Shown here: in pieces, positions 10,536 to 21,650 of the stretch
Numbering within the stretch: position 1 is the first letter of the stretch
Layout of the letters: each line of letters begins with the position of its first letter
Origin: Symsagittifera roscoffensis
Taxonomy: Eukaryota > Xenacoelomorpha > Acoela > Convolutidae
Direction of reading: 5' to 3'
DNA: 64,000 bases
NCBI RefSeq assembly: GCF_963678635.1
Contig: NC_087065.1
Coordinates: 50,476,452-50,540,451 of the forward strand
Made by a program: the position numbers and the translations under genes
The notes under the pieces: generated by a model
What the model was told of the DNA's origin: nothing
The model's input: the letters and a program-made list of their open reading frames with translations, nothing else
The model's database searches: none

Positions 10536-11207
10536 AACTGTTCTACTAAAATTAAATTAATGGCAATAATAAAAGGGAAGCCGATAACTGTGCAAATAGC
10601 CCATATAGTTCAAAAAGCGACAAACGAAATAAATTTGAACCCAGACGTGCGGCATGGGAGCTTCGCACATCTCACAAAAATCTTATAGAAAAGCAAGCTC
10701 ACTCAGAAGAACTCTTGATCGTCTCCCCTTTAAGAAAGAAATACCGAAAGTTCACCCTTGCAACATCGAGCCTCAATCCATAAACTAGCAGTAAACTCAA
10801 ATACCTTCAGTGGTTCTCACACGTGGCTGCCTGAGAAAAAGAAAATTCATAATTTGGCACGACGTGGTAAGCAACAGCATCACAAAACATCCCAATAACT
10901 TCAATACGAAGTGTACCCCGGAACAGTTAACCCACATTATTGTGAATTTTCAACTGCAGATAGAGGCAATAATTTATTGCCACAGGGAAGGTACGACTCA
11001 CATATTCGTTACGAAAATCAAATTCTCTTGTCATCGACGTAATCGAACATCTTCTCCCCAATCAAAAGCAAGACGATATCAACTCAGTAGTAGCGCTCTG
11101 TCAACTCCACCCGCCTCCTGAAATAGAAGAGAAGCTACTAAACAAGGTTCTCTGGAATAGCGAAAACCTTAAGCATCTAGTACGGTCGCGTGTCACGGAG
11201 CCGAATA
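10536..11207. other. Non-coding stretch right of the securin-like gene
   Basis: This is the presumed 5' flank of the minus-strand gene. A 103-codon plus-strand frame (10810-11121) has no recognisable motif and I do not support it as a gene. Confidence 0.4.
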
Positions 11208-11288
11208 CCCGGATAGCCGAAAAATAAATTCGTTCCCGGATAGCCGAAAAACAAATTCGTTCCCGGATAGCCGAAAAATAAATTCGTT
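11208..11288. repeat. 27-bp tandem repeat, three units
   Basis: Three consecutive 27-bp units of CCCGGATAGCCGAAAAA followed by (T/C)AAATTCGTT differ by one base. They are followed by C-rich low-complexity DNA (poly-C near 11289-11303; poly-C then (CA)n near 11436-11455). A related fragment, ATACCCGGAATAGCC, occurs near 60575. Confidence 0.85.
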
Positions 11289-11632
11289 TACCCCCCCCCC
11301 CCCTTTACCCAATTCTTTATAGTGGGGAGGGGGAGAGATTCGTTACTAGGTACCATAAGGGGAATAGTTAAAGAGATCCTACAAACTTACTTAAAAACAT
11401 TGTTTTCTTATTTAGGGTACCCCCTTTCTTTACCCCCCCCCCCACACACACACTTAGTGACATCATTCTTCTTAACCCTCCTCCCAATTACCCCCGTCCC
11501 CTACCCACGTGTCCCCCACCATGCACCCCCGTCTCCCGGCAAACAATAAAAACTATTAGGGGCCCCAAAACTGAGGGCCCAAATTAATGGCCCCCAACCG
11601 AAAGTGTAATCGATTATAATGTTAATGCAGGG

Positions 11633-11680
11633 GCGGATCTAAGATTTTCTCGAGCAGGGGGGTGCAAATGTTTAAAAAAC
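11633..11680 (+). repeat. Possible hAT/MITE terminal sequence
   Basis: CAGGGGCGGATCTAAGATTT followed by a G-run resembles the conserved end of many animal hAT-type elements and their MITEs. I could not find the matching inverted end, so this may be a one-ended remnant. Confidence 0.25.
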
Positions 11681-14600
11681 AGGCCAAAACGCCGTTTTGA
11701 GAATTTTTGAAAAATTTTGACCAAAAATTGAGTTTTTCAGCGCGTGCTCCCCTTCAAAATTTGCATATATTGAAAAACTTTAGGGTTTGTCGACCGAAAA
11801 TGGATATCATAAAACATACCAAAGAGGGACCTTTTGGTTGCCGAGGGAGTTGAATCCCTGTACTGGTCGGACTTTTACTCTCATTGAATTAATTAACAAC
11901 AAAAGTCCGACCTGTTCTGAGTAATTTTAGCTGAAAACAAAGAACCTTTCTTCGAAAAAAAACAATTGTTACATCGTTTTCTAAGAATTTTCTCAGAAAT
12001 TTAAATCAATGAAAAAAGGGTTAGGTTTAAGATACCTTTTTGGATAGTCCAGCACTAGTTTCCACGAAAGCATAATCTTCACTATATATTGTAAAAACGA
12101 TGGGGGTAAAATTTTTGAGTTCATTACTTTGCTGGCCACGAGGAACTAACCTCACGGGGCACAAAGCTAAGAACAAAGAGAAAACACACTACCAGTGTGA
12201 TGAAATACCATCCACTTTCTTCCTCTCCTTGCGTTTCGCTTGTGCCTTCCTCCTTGGCTGTCAGGGTCTGTTTTGTGTCGATCTTGTCTTTCCAATCATT
12301 CCTGATAGATTGTACTGGTTCTCCAGTACGAACCTTGACGACTTCAATTCCACGGCACTATCTTGATGAAGCGCCAGATACTCTTCCACCATTCTGGCTT
12401 GTGCTTGCCCTTCCTATTTAATAGGAGGTAGGTACTTGATCGCGGGAATGACCAAAATGCCGGTTCGTCTTATCGCTCTCCGTTAATGGGCAGGCCTTTT
12501 CTCCTAAAGTACACTATCGCCCTGATTTTCACACTACCCATTTTTAAAACAATGTTTTTTTTTACTTTCCTAAACTTTAATTAGCGACTTTATTTTTATG
12601 AAAAAGCCAAGAACTGGTATTGAAAGATCAAGAAATAGGGAAAATTTTGCATAGCCGTCTTCAAATAATTCATATTTCACGAATTTAGGATAAAATGCAA
12701 AATTCACTCTGTTGTCGTTGTCGATAAGTCCCAAATGGCGTAAATTTCAAGTTTTTGATGTAATTCAAACGTTTTCTATCATTTTTTAATTCTAACGTAT
12801 TGTCAGAAACGAAAACATGTGAAAATGGTTTGTTAATCGGAAAAAATGACCACAATAAATTTATCACTAACAGCAAGTTGATGCTTTTTCCTTTTGAGAA
12901 ACAGCTCATTTTTTAGAATAAATTGTCAATCAATATTTGATTTGACAACTTGAATAATATTCTCACTTTAATCAAGGAAAACTTGTTTTCGATTTTTTAA
13001 ATGCAACTGTTGCATGGAAATTGCTCCATTTTGGAAATTTTGCACTTAAGTTCCATTTGGTAATTATGCCAATTGATTTGTTGTCCTATTTTTCATTGAT
13101 TTCTCTATCGCTATCGAAATTCGCCAAAAAAAATTTTCAGCAGGTCTAACTTTTTCTCACCCTTACTAAACTTTGCTGATGTAGAAAGAGTTTCAAATTG
13201 TGATGGAAGCCTTTTTAAAACAATTTAAGTCAACAATTTTCTGCTCACTCCTTCGTGCAATTACTCTCAGCTAAACTGAATTTCCTCTGCTAGATTCAGA
13301 TATTCTACCAAAGGTTCGTTGCTTTTTTTTTCAAAATTTTAAGTGCAAAAATTCAGTTTGCAATCTGGGTCTTTCAAGACTCTCAAACCTCTTCGGAAAA
13401 CAGAATATTTCAAGCTTTGCTATCATTGCCCTGGTAATGTCCTAAAAACAAAGCTGGTTTCCTATCTAGAGCTCACACAAGTTCATACCAGATATGCAAT
13501 TGTTTTTCTTCAATTTTTTTTCTTTTATATTGCAGTTTGTTTTTTGATCGCTGCTTGCATTCGGACTTACAGTTGTCATAAAAGGTCTACGATCTACAGT
13601 CTCATCTGAGATCCTACTCAACTGCCTCAAATTATTTTTCAAAGTAGGAAAAATTAGGTCCCCTTTCCCAAAAATCGAATCCCATCAGTTTTTAACATTG
13701 TTTTTCTGAGTGTATTTCCAACTTGAGTCTTGCTCAAGATTAAACTGAAATCAAATATCAATAAGCATATTATTGCCCTGTACAACATGAAATGTCTCCG
13801 TTTTCTTTCACATGAAAATCGAATGATGTAAGCAACATTTTTGGCTGCATAGATCACTATGCAGGTATATTTGATTACATAAACTTGATTGGGATGACAG
13901 CGCATCGATTAACAAATTAGCAAAGCTTAAGTCCAGTTCAAACAGTTCAAACCCGTTCTGCTCGGAGTATTAAAATTGAAAACCTCTATGGTGACCTCTA
14001 ACCTTTAATTGAAAACATATAGCCTTTAAATTAATAAGCATAAATTAGTCAACAACGAGGTCAAAAAAGAGACGTTATCTGCTTCCGACAAAAAAATGTG
14101 TTTTTTTTGTATGAAAGAGTCCATTCTTCTGCACTTGGTCATTACAAAACAGTTTAAGACAAGCAAACGCAAAAAAACTATATGCAAAAAAATACCACAC
14201 AGTTTCTTTAATTAGTTTTCCGATAACGAGCGTAACGAGCTATCTGAAAACAAGCCTGACGAGTTATCTGACATCGAGCCTTTGACGAGTTATCCAACAT
14301 CGAGACAATTTATACGACATCGATTCTATACTTTAAGAGCATGACACTCTCAATGTATTTCATGGTGCTTCGAACACTACTGATTACGATATTGGCATAT
14401 CTTTTCAACCTCCAGGCCGTGGGTTTTTCCGTACGTGTGGAATCGCCAGTGATGACAATGAAATACTAGATTGGGATACCTCCGTGAACGAAAATCCTTT
14501 CATCAAACCTTTTTTTTAAAAGACTTCAAATCTCAACAGGTCATTGATCTTACACTCAAAAAACAATCAAAACACCTAGCGACAAGATGTTGCTACAAGT

Positions 14601-14956
14601 TCAAAATAAATAAATGCGTTAATTAAAAACAATGAGATGCTCTGATTTAGAAAAAAAACACGGAGCGTAACAAAAAAATCTTTGATAATCTGAATTTGAT
14701 TTTCTCATTGGAGTCATATCGAATCAAATTAAGTTTTTCAATTTAGTTTTTTTTTCAAACTCAATCATTAAAAGTTTAGGAGCTTAAACCTTTCTCATGT
14801 TGTCGAAATATTTCAATAGTTTAGAGAATCAAAAAGCAATACCCGATATACTAACTATTTTGCGGTTTATGACAGTCAAAATGAGTAGGCTCAACAGATC
14901 ATGTTAGTTAATTGATTGAAACAATCTTTTGACTAAATCGCAAAGCTGTCAAATAA
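11681..14956. other. Long stretch without recognised genes
   Basis: The stretch is AT-rich and holds only short frames without motifs. Around 12100-12430 is a somewhat GC-richer patch with no confident reading. At 14219-14310 a degenerate ~25-bp motif (ACGAG-TATC-GA-A-CGAGC) repeats three to four times. Nothing else could be supported. Confidence 0.4.
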
Positions 14957-15868
14957 AATTTTGCATTTTGCTGCATATTTACGTAGTTATGTCTCGCTTC
15001 CACGACTTAGCTTTTGTCATTAGAATTTGATTATTTCTCTGCGCGCGGTTGAAGAGATTTTTTCAAAATTGAGATAATGATGCAGGTATTGAATAAGTAT
15101 TGAATAAGTTTCAATGGTGGTTTGAATAGTTTCATAGCACTAATGACTTCATTCCCTTTTCATTCACATACGGTACTATGATTTCAGGAATCCAGTATTT
15201 TTTTTGGTCCTGTTCAAACTGAAAAATTGATTTTGTACTGATTTCAAAGAGAAACGAGGATAGCTGCTTGCTCTGCAAAAAGATCCGACCATAATCAGAA
15301 AGAAAAAATAGGAAAAAAAAAGTTAATTTTTTTCTCACTTTTTTCAGGGATGACTCATTACGAGGCCAAACTGTGCATTTTGTGCATTGTAAGCGGATTC
15401 CGCAACAAAGACGCTCCCTTTGTTCTTCTATTGTTCTTTAATTTCCTTTGTTCGTCCCGACAAAACTTTCGTATGTTTAAAGACTTGTCTCTGGAATCCA
15501 GGAACATAGAGACACAAAATTGTGCTCCTATCAAGTGCACAGTTTGGCCTCGTATTGCTCGTTCTTATTAGGTAGTTTGATTCAGAAACAGTACGATTGC
15601 GTAAGAAGTTTTTGATTTTTTTAAGAAGCGCTGCGAAATGAAACATTCACAACTAACAACTTTTAGACTAAAAAATAAATTTTTATTAAAAAAAGTTTAA
15701 AAAACACTCAATTTTCTTAGACTGATACTTGCTCGAAATTAATTTCAATCTCAAAAAATTCGATTTAAACTTTTAAAATTAAAAGTTTCTTTGATTCTTT
15801 CCCAATAGTTTGACCTTTTTTTCAGTGCGAAATGAAGCAATCAAAACTAATATACTCAAGCTTAAAAT
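14957..15868. repeat. Direct duplication, copy 1 (0.9 kb)
   Basis: This segment, from AATTTTGC-TTTTGCTGCATAT to ACTCAAGCTTAAAAT, is almost identical to 15977-16889, with period 1020-1021 bp. The visible differences are one base near the start and one extra T near 16350. A 73-codon frame at 15350 is duplicated too but has no recognised motif. Such near-identity implies a recent event. Confidence 0.9.
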
Positions 15869-15976
15869 TGGACTATTATTACTCGACTGGATTATCATTC
15901 AAACTGGACTAGAGTGAACCTTCGATGGAAAGGTGGACAGCTTGAGTGTCTTCAATGGTTCACGAGAAACTATACT
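15869..15976 (+). mobile_element. 108-bp internal fragment of the gypsy LTR
   Basis: The fragment is collinear with 36134-36241 of the 3' LTR, from TGGACTATTATTACTCGACT to GAGAAACTATACT. It lies between the two copies of the 0.9-kb duplication. It has neither LTR end, so it is not a solo LTR. It more likely marks a recombination or repair junction. Confidence 0.85.
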
Positions 15977-16889
15977 AATTTTGCTTTTTGCTGCATATTT
16001 ACGTAGTTATGTCTCGCTTCCACGACTTAGCTTTTGTCATTAGAATTTGATTATTTCTCTGCGCGCGGTTGAAGAGATTTTTTCAAAATTGAGATAATGA
16101 TGCAGGTATTGAATAAGTATTGAATAAGTTTCAATGGTGGTTTGAATAGTTTCATAGCACTAATGACTTCATTCCCTTTTCATTCACATACGGTACTATG
16201 ATTTCAGGAATCCAGTATTTTTTTTGGTCCTGTTCAAACTGAAAAATTGATTTTGTACTGATTTCAAAGAGAAACGAGGATAGCTGCTTGCTCTGCAAAA
16301 AGATCCGACCATAATCAGAAAGAAAAAATAGGAAAAAAAAAGTTAATTTTTTTTCTCACTTTTTTCAGGGATGACTCATTACGAGGCCAAACTGTGCATT
16401 TTGTGCATTGTAAGCGGATTCCGCAACAAAGACGCTCCCTTTGTTCTTCTATTGTTCTTTAATTTCCTTTGTTCGTCCCGACAAAACTTTCGTATGTTTA
16501 AAGACTTGTCTCTGGAATCCAGGAACATAGAGACACAAAATTGTGCTCCTATCAAGTGCACAGTTTGGCCTCGTATTGCTCGTTCTTATTAGGTAGTTTG
16601 ATTCAGAAACAGTACGATTGCGTAAGAAGTTTTTGATTTTTTTAAGAAGCGCTGCGAAATGAAACATTCACAACTAACAACTTTTAGACTAAAAAATAAA
16701 TTTTTATTAAAAAAAGTTTAAAAAACACTCAATTTTCTTAGACTGATACTTGCTCGAAATTAATTTCAATCTCAAAAAATTCGATTTAAACTTTTAAAAT
16801 TAAAAGTTTCTTTGATTCTTTCCCAATAGTTTGACCTTTTTTTCAGTGCGAAATGAAGCAATCAAAACTAATATACTCAAGCTTAAAAT
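15977..16889. repeat. Direct duplication, copy 2 (0.9 kb)
   Basis: This is the second copy of 14957-15868. Its last 45 bases are the beginning of a 72-bp sequence that flanks the giant LTR element on both sides. Confidence 0.9.
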
Positions 16890-16916
16890 CAAAATTTTTG
16901 TACTAAGAGTTTTAAA
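16845..16916. repeat. 72-bp flank repeat, left copy
   Basis: The sequence from AGTGCGAAATGAA to GAGTTTTAAA recurs with two differences at 36765-36836, immediately outside the 3' LTR. A shorter 45-bp copy ends at 15868. Integrase-made target duplications in Ty3/gypsy elements are normally 4-6 bp, so this is not a simple TSD. Confidence 0.85.
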
Positions 16917-16945
16917 CTTCCAAATATGACCTTGTTTTTCTCAAT
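16917..16945. repeat. Short inverted LTR-derived insert at the truncated LTR junction
   Basis: These 29 bases are the reverse complement of pieces found just inside the LTR: TCATATTTGGAAG and TTGAGAAAAACAAG. They create a hairpin with the LTR start at 16946. This looks like a templated insertion left by DNA repair. Confidence 0.6.
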
Positions 16946-17316
16946 GTCATATTTGGAAGTTTGACCCTTGAGAAAAACAAGAACGCTTAATTTTGGAGTG
17001 AAATTTGATTTTTCAAAAAATTCGAATGGAGCCTGTCATGCACGATTTTCTCGCGATAACTGAAAACCGAAAAAGAGAAATCAGAACGATCGAGTGACAA
17101 TCGCGGGAAAGTTGCCAGATAAAGCGGTAGGAAATTGCCATTCGCAATTTCGGTCACAATAAAACTAGAGTAGAGCTGTCCTATCTGAAACAGAAGGAAG
17201 CGTATTCCCGAGAATTGGACTATTATTACTCGACTGGATTATCATTCAAACTGGACTAGAGTGAACCTTCGATGGAAAGGTGGACAGCTTGAGTGTCTTC
17301 AATGGTTCACGAGAAA
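16946..17316 (+). repeat. 5' LTR, first part (5'-truncated)
   Basis: This segment is collinear with 35866-36234 of the 3' LTR. The first ~393 bases of the LTR (35473-35865) are missing here. The LTR is interrupted after GTTCACGAGAAA by the nested non-LTR element. Confidence 0.9.
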
Positions 17317-18926
17317 GTTTTAGTATTAGAGATATTCAATTTGGAAATCCCTTGTTAACGAATTTTGATATATCGAAAAAGACAGTAAGTGAGATTTTAT
17401 CAACTCTGGACGTAACAAAGTCACGCGGCCCAAATGGGTTGCCACCTAGCTTTTTTCAGAAAACGAACCGCAATATATGCAAACCGATGAACAAAATTTT
17501 GAGAAACGTAAAACGCCTACGAAAAATACCTGATTCATGGAAAACAGCTGCAGTTACTCCTGTTCACAAAAAAGGTGACCGAAAATTGGTGAACAACTAT
17601 CGACCAGTATCGCTATTAAATATTGACAGCAAAGTCCTTGAAAAATGTATATACAAAGACCTGTACCCTTACTTTGCCTGGTATTTGACGAAACATCAAC
17701 ACGGTTTTACTAAAGGTAGATCAGTTTTGACAAACATGCTCTCCTTCCTGAAAGAAATATATGAAGCGCTTGACAATGACTCAAACGCAGAAATTGTAGC
17801 AGTCTACACTGACTTTGCAAAAGCCTTTGATAAAGTTCCGCATTTTGATCTACTCAAGAAAGTTGCACTTATAGGAATAGGAGGCTGCATGTTAGAGGTA
17901 CTCTATGACTATTTGAAAAACAGGAAACAGTTTGTACGAGTAGACAATATCAGCTCAAAAGTTTTAGAAGTCACTAGTGGTGTTCCCCAAGGATCACTTT
18001 TAGGACCACTGCTCTTTTGCATTTTTATTAACGACCTACCTGAAGTACTCAAATTCTCTGAACCATATATTTTTGCGGATGATCTTAAACTACTTTCCAT
18101 CAAAAAAACATCAATTGAAATTCAAGAAGATCTGGACAAAATTCAGCAGTGGGTAACTGAAAACAAAATGGAATTAGCACTAGATAAATGTGCAAAAGTA
18201 AGTTTTAGGGGCGGAGACGCCAACTCTATGCTTTTTGGTGTAGTGCTTGGAACATCGATGGTTGTGAAAGATCTGGGAATTTTTGTGTCGGGCGATTTAA
18301 GTTGGAAGGTACACATTGAAACAAGATTAAAGAAGGCAAACCAAGTACTGTACCTCCTGAGAAGAAACCTATCAGCAAAGATAAATACGTTTGTAAAGTT
18401 AGGCCTGTATAAGTCACTAATACTCCCAGTGTTATTATACGGACTCTCATGTACACATATATCGAGGGGGGATCAATTGCAGTTGGAGCGATTTCAAAAG
18501 AAAGCAATCCGGTGGATCACTGGAAATAAAACGGGAGTGTACATCAACGAACTACGCTTGCTAAACATTTTACCCCTGCCCATGTTCATCCAGCTAAATA
18601 ACATCTTACTTCTTGCCAGTCTTGATTCTAATGAACGAAATGAAATAGTGTTAAACAGGCGAACCACACGGGCTAGAAATATAGAAATTTTTGAGATGCG
18701 AAAAGTGAGAACGGAAAAAGCGAGAAACGAATTTGTTTTCAGAACCAGTAGGATTGTAAATCGATTGGAACCATATATTCATTTTGATAAACGAATCGGT
18801 CTCAAGACGAGAATTTTAAACACGATGTGGAAATTTGTAAACGAGAGATTTTCAGAAATGACAACGTGCACGTGGCAATTATTCTGTGATTGTATCACGT
18901 GCAGAAACAAGTGGACATTGTTTTAG
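17280..18926 (+). CDS. Reverse transcriptase of the nested non-LTR element (Jockey/CR1-like)
   Basis: The uninterrupted frame of 548 codons starts by chance within LTR sequence; retroelement-derived residues begin at about codon 13 (base 17317). RT motifs in order are SRGPNGLPPSFF (about 17421), AAVTPVHKKGD and NYRPVSLL (about 17551-17620), HGFTKGRS (about 17700), DFAKAFDKVPH (about 17812), SGVPQGSLLGPLLF (about 17977) and FADD (about 18072). A C-terminal region of about 200 residues with no RNase H or zinc-finger motif follows. The lack of any disabling change over 1.6 kb indicates a young insertion. No native start codon or endonuclease is present, so the copy itself cannot be autonomous. 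Confidence 0.85.
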   Translation: MDSLSVFNGSRESFSIRDIQFGNPLLTNFDISKKTVSEILSTLDVTKSRGPNGLPPSFFQKTNRNICKPMNKILRNVKRLRKIPDSWKTAAVTPVHKKGDRKLVNNYRPVSLLNIDSKVLEKCIYKDLYPYFAWYLTKHQHGFTKGRSVLTNMLSFLKEIYEALDNDSNAEIVAVYTDFAKAFDKVPHFDLLKKVALIGIGGCMLEVLYDYLKNRKQFVRVDNISSKVLEVTSGVPQGSLLGPLLFCIFINDLPEVLKFSEPYIFADDLKLLSIKKTSIEIQEDLDKIQQWVTENKMELALDKCAKVSFRGGDANSMLFGVVLGTSMVVKDLGIFVSGDLSWKVHIETRLKKANQVLYLLRRNLSAKINTFVKLGLYKSLILPVLLYGLSCTHISRGDQLQLERFQKKAIRWITGNKTGVYINELRLLNILPLPMFIQLNNILLLASLDSNERNEIVLNRRTTRARNIEIFEMRKVRTEKARNEFVFRTSRIVNRLEPYIHFDKRIGLKTRILNTMWKFVNERFSEMTTCTWQLFCDCITCRNKWTLF

Positions 18927-18993
18927 AGAAGACGCCGGGACCAAGACTCCCAACAGCAGTGCTGTGAATCCCCAACAACAACAACAACAACAA
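17317..18993 (+). mobile_element. Nested 5'-truncated non-LTR retrotransposon inside the 5' LTR
   Basis: The LTR sequence stops at 17316 and resumes at 18994. In the 3' LTR these points are 36234 and 36250, so 15 bases of target are missing. The insert carries an RT domain and ends in (CAA)n, the hallmark of target-primed insertion in the plus orientation. The endonuclease and ORF1 regions are absent, as in most 5'-truncated copies. Confidence 0.9.
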
Positions 18994-19506
18994 CAAACTT
19001 GTTCCTGTTATTGAAACTAACAAACATTAAACTCATTTAGTTACATTATTTAATTCTCGAGTGCTTTACTAACTTAATTACTCCCAGTTCTTGAGCGTGC
19101 TACGATGTGAGTACCCAATTTAAATTTCTAGAGTGTGTTTTATGATTTTTATGTTGAGGTAAGGCGAGTTTTAGGTTGATCCATCTGAAATGGATCAAAG
19201 TTCCACTGTCTGATAAAAAAGTAACTTAACGGATTGTTCTGACCCGGTTTTTAACGGCGTTCATGTATTTTGGGTATCTAGAGACCTAAGTATGGGGACG
19301 TTTCTAATTCTAGAGTGGGGGGATATTTTAGTAGTAGCCTTTAAGCTGTAACGGGTCGTAGTCTCATGTCACAAACGAACCGAACTGGCTCCGACCGTTC
19401 TTGAGGTAGAAAAACACAAGAGATGGTGTCCCTGACCCTTGAGCCAGTGGTTATAGGGCCTATTTTTCTTAAGCCTCATGTGTGACTGCAGTAGACGAAT
19501 GTTACA
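18994..19506 (+). repeat. 5' LTR, second part, ending ...TTACA
   Basis: The segment is collinear with 36250-36762, with about a dozen scattered differences. The last bases before divergence are GAATGTTACATA, giving a likely terminal CA. It includes several CTNGAG hexamers. Confidence 0.9.
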
Positions 19507-19516
19507 TAGTGTTTTT

Positions 19517-19532
19517 ATGGCGCTCCTGGGTG
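19517..19532 (+). other. Candidate primer binding site
   Basis: TGGCGCTCCTGGGTG lies about 11 bases after the LTR end and begins with TGG, as expected for pairing to a tRNA 3' CCA. I cannot identify the tRNA, and the spacing is longer than usual, so this is tentative. Confidence 0.35.
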
Positions 19533-20017
19533 TTTACGACATCAAGACTACGGAGTCGAACCCACTTGAGACAGCTTCGGGCTGAATGCCCATTCTAGAG
19601 TACCGGCGGTACGGTTCGACAGGAACGTGCAAACCTTCCGGTTGTACCGTGATAGCTTTTTAAGAAAACTCGAGAAAATTTCCTGGTACGCTCTCCGAAC
19701 GAGGCTTAGCTAACCGAGTAAAGGGGGGCAACTAGGGGGACAAAAACACGAGCAAAAAGACAAAAAGCAAAACAAAAAAACCAAAAAAAGAATAGAAAAA
19801 GGAACAAAAACCATAAAACGAAAAAAGACAGTGACTTTGACACCAGATCAGTTGGATCAAACCTTTATATTAATTAAATAGTATACCCATACTGTTTTAT
19901 AAGTTCGATCGTTTCGATCAACCTAGCAATTTAACCCAGTAACCATAATAAAGTGCCCGAGTGTGGGGCGTTGTCAAGGGTTTTCAGATAGTTTGGAACT
20001 TAGCTGGACAACAATGA

Positions 20018-20205
20018 AACTCGACTGGAAGAGGTGACCAGCCGAGTGGGAGGGTTGTTCAGGAGTACCTGAGCTGAACCAATAGGAGACTCGACTGGAA
20101 GAGGTGACCGGCCGAGTGGGAAACTGGTTCAGGAACACTTGAGCTGAACCAATAGGAGACTGGACTGGAAGAGGTGACCAGTCGAGTGGGAAAGTAGCCA
20201 AGAAG
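20018..20205 (+). repeat. Tandem repeat of about 68 bp, 2.7 copies, in the gypsy leader
   Basis: GACT-GACTGGAAGAGGTGACC-G-CGAGTGGGA recurs near 20022, 20090 and 20158, with TGAGCTGAACCAATAGGA between copies. It is part of the untranslated leader upstream of gag. Minus-strand open frames over it are repeat artefacts. Confidence 0.8.
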
Positions 20206-21009
20206 GATTTGGCAGTTCTCGAGTTCTCAAGTTGGGCAGAACGGGTATCGTTAAAATCCACATTACATTATAGGAGATAAGTGTAAAATTGGATAAGCGA
20301 AATCCCCCGGTTTTGAGGAACTTTTTTACATGAGCAGGCCTGGAGACAGGTCTACGGTTTTCTCTTGAGAGGTTTAGCACCCGGCGCTTAAGGTAATTTT
20401 AGGCTTAAGAAGGGGGGCTAAAAAGGGGGGAGGTTAGAAGGGGGGCTGGTTAAGTTAGAGGTTGGCGGTTATAATTTGTAAAAAGGGGGGACACATTAGA
20501 GTAACTAATTGTTCGGCATCGTCGACTTAGTTACATTAGATATTTACACGCTTTGGTCATACCCAGGTCGGATTGGTAGGAGGGAACGGACATAGACAGT
20601 TTTTGTGATACCCCATAAGATCGCTAGCAGGGGGGAGGAAAACGCGTGGCAATTAAGTACCAGACATTTTTTCAATAGAAGGTAGACATTTGTCACCTAT
20701 GAATTTTTTAGGTTCATCTCTTTGTTTTTATTATTTTTTCTTGCTTAGATTTTTGTTGCATTTTGGTAAGGATTTGTGTTTGGTTTTTATACGAACAGGT
20801 GATCACAAGATACCTGCGCACAGGTTTTGGTTTCAAGTTGCTTGGAAAAATGAAAAAGAGGTAACTAAAAAAGGGGGCCAGCATTTGGCCACTAAGAGAG
20901 GGTTTTTGGGAAAATTTTTACTAGAGCTTGAGTGGTGGTACAAGTTACAGTGAATCAAGAAGCCCCTACAACGAAGAAGAAGGAGGTCCCACCGCTCAAA
21001 CACTTGTTA

Positions 21010-21650
21010 ACTGTCTTGGGACAGTGCCAATTAAGTCTTGGGACAGTGCAGTCTGGGGACAGTCTTGGGACAGTGCAGTCCTGGGATAGTCTTGAACCAG
21101 AGCAGTCTTGGTACAGTCTTGGGACAGTACAGCCTTGAGACAGTACAGTCTTGGGACGGCACAGTCTTGGGACAGTGGTCTTGGGACAGTGGTCTTGGGA
21201 CAGTGGTCCTGGGACAGCGGTCTTGGGACAGTGGTCTTGGGACAGTGGTCTTGGGACAGTGGTCTTGGGACAGTGGTCTTGGGACAGTGGTCCTGGGACA
21301 GTGGTCTTGGGACAGTAGCCTTGGGACTGTAGTCTTGGGACAGTAGCCTTGGGACACTGGTCTTGGGATAGTACCTTTGGGACACTAGTCTTGGGACAGT
21401 AGTCTTGGGACACTAGCCTTGGGACAGTAGCCTTGGGACAGTAGTCTTGGGACAGTAGTCTTGGGACAGTAGTCTTGGGACAGTAGTCTTGGGACAGTAG
21501 TCTTGGGACAGTAGTCTTGGGACACTAGCCTGGGGACACTAGTCTTGGGACAGTAGTCTTGGGACACTAGTCTTGGGACAGTAGTCTTGGGACAGTCTTG
21601 GGACAGTGGTCCTGGGATAGTACTCTCGGGACAGGGGTCTTGGGACACTG
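21010..21650 (+). repeat. 14-bp satellite in the gypsy leader (about 45 units)
   Basis: The unit (C/T)TTGGGACAGTNGT, 14 bp, is repeated almost without interruption. Variants carry CCTGGGACAG, GGGACACTAG or GGGACAGTCTTG. Looser copies continue to about 21755 (TTGGGACGGTA). There are subdomains: GGT-type units dominate about 21175-21310 and AGT-type units about 21320-21600. Because 14 is not a multiple of three but rarely creates stops, several frames on both strands are open here without being genes. The array precedes gag and would be in the genomic RNA. Confidence 0.95.

Noticed and set aside
15350-15571. A duplicated 73-codon gene (also at 16371-16592)
   Set aside because: The frames are identical only because the whole 0.9-kb segment is duplicated. 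The antisense frames are equally open, and no motif or splice context supports a gene.
21010-21650. CRISPR array
   Set aside because: The 14-bp units are contiguous without spacers, the genome is animal, and no cas genes occur.
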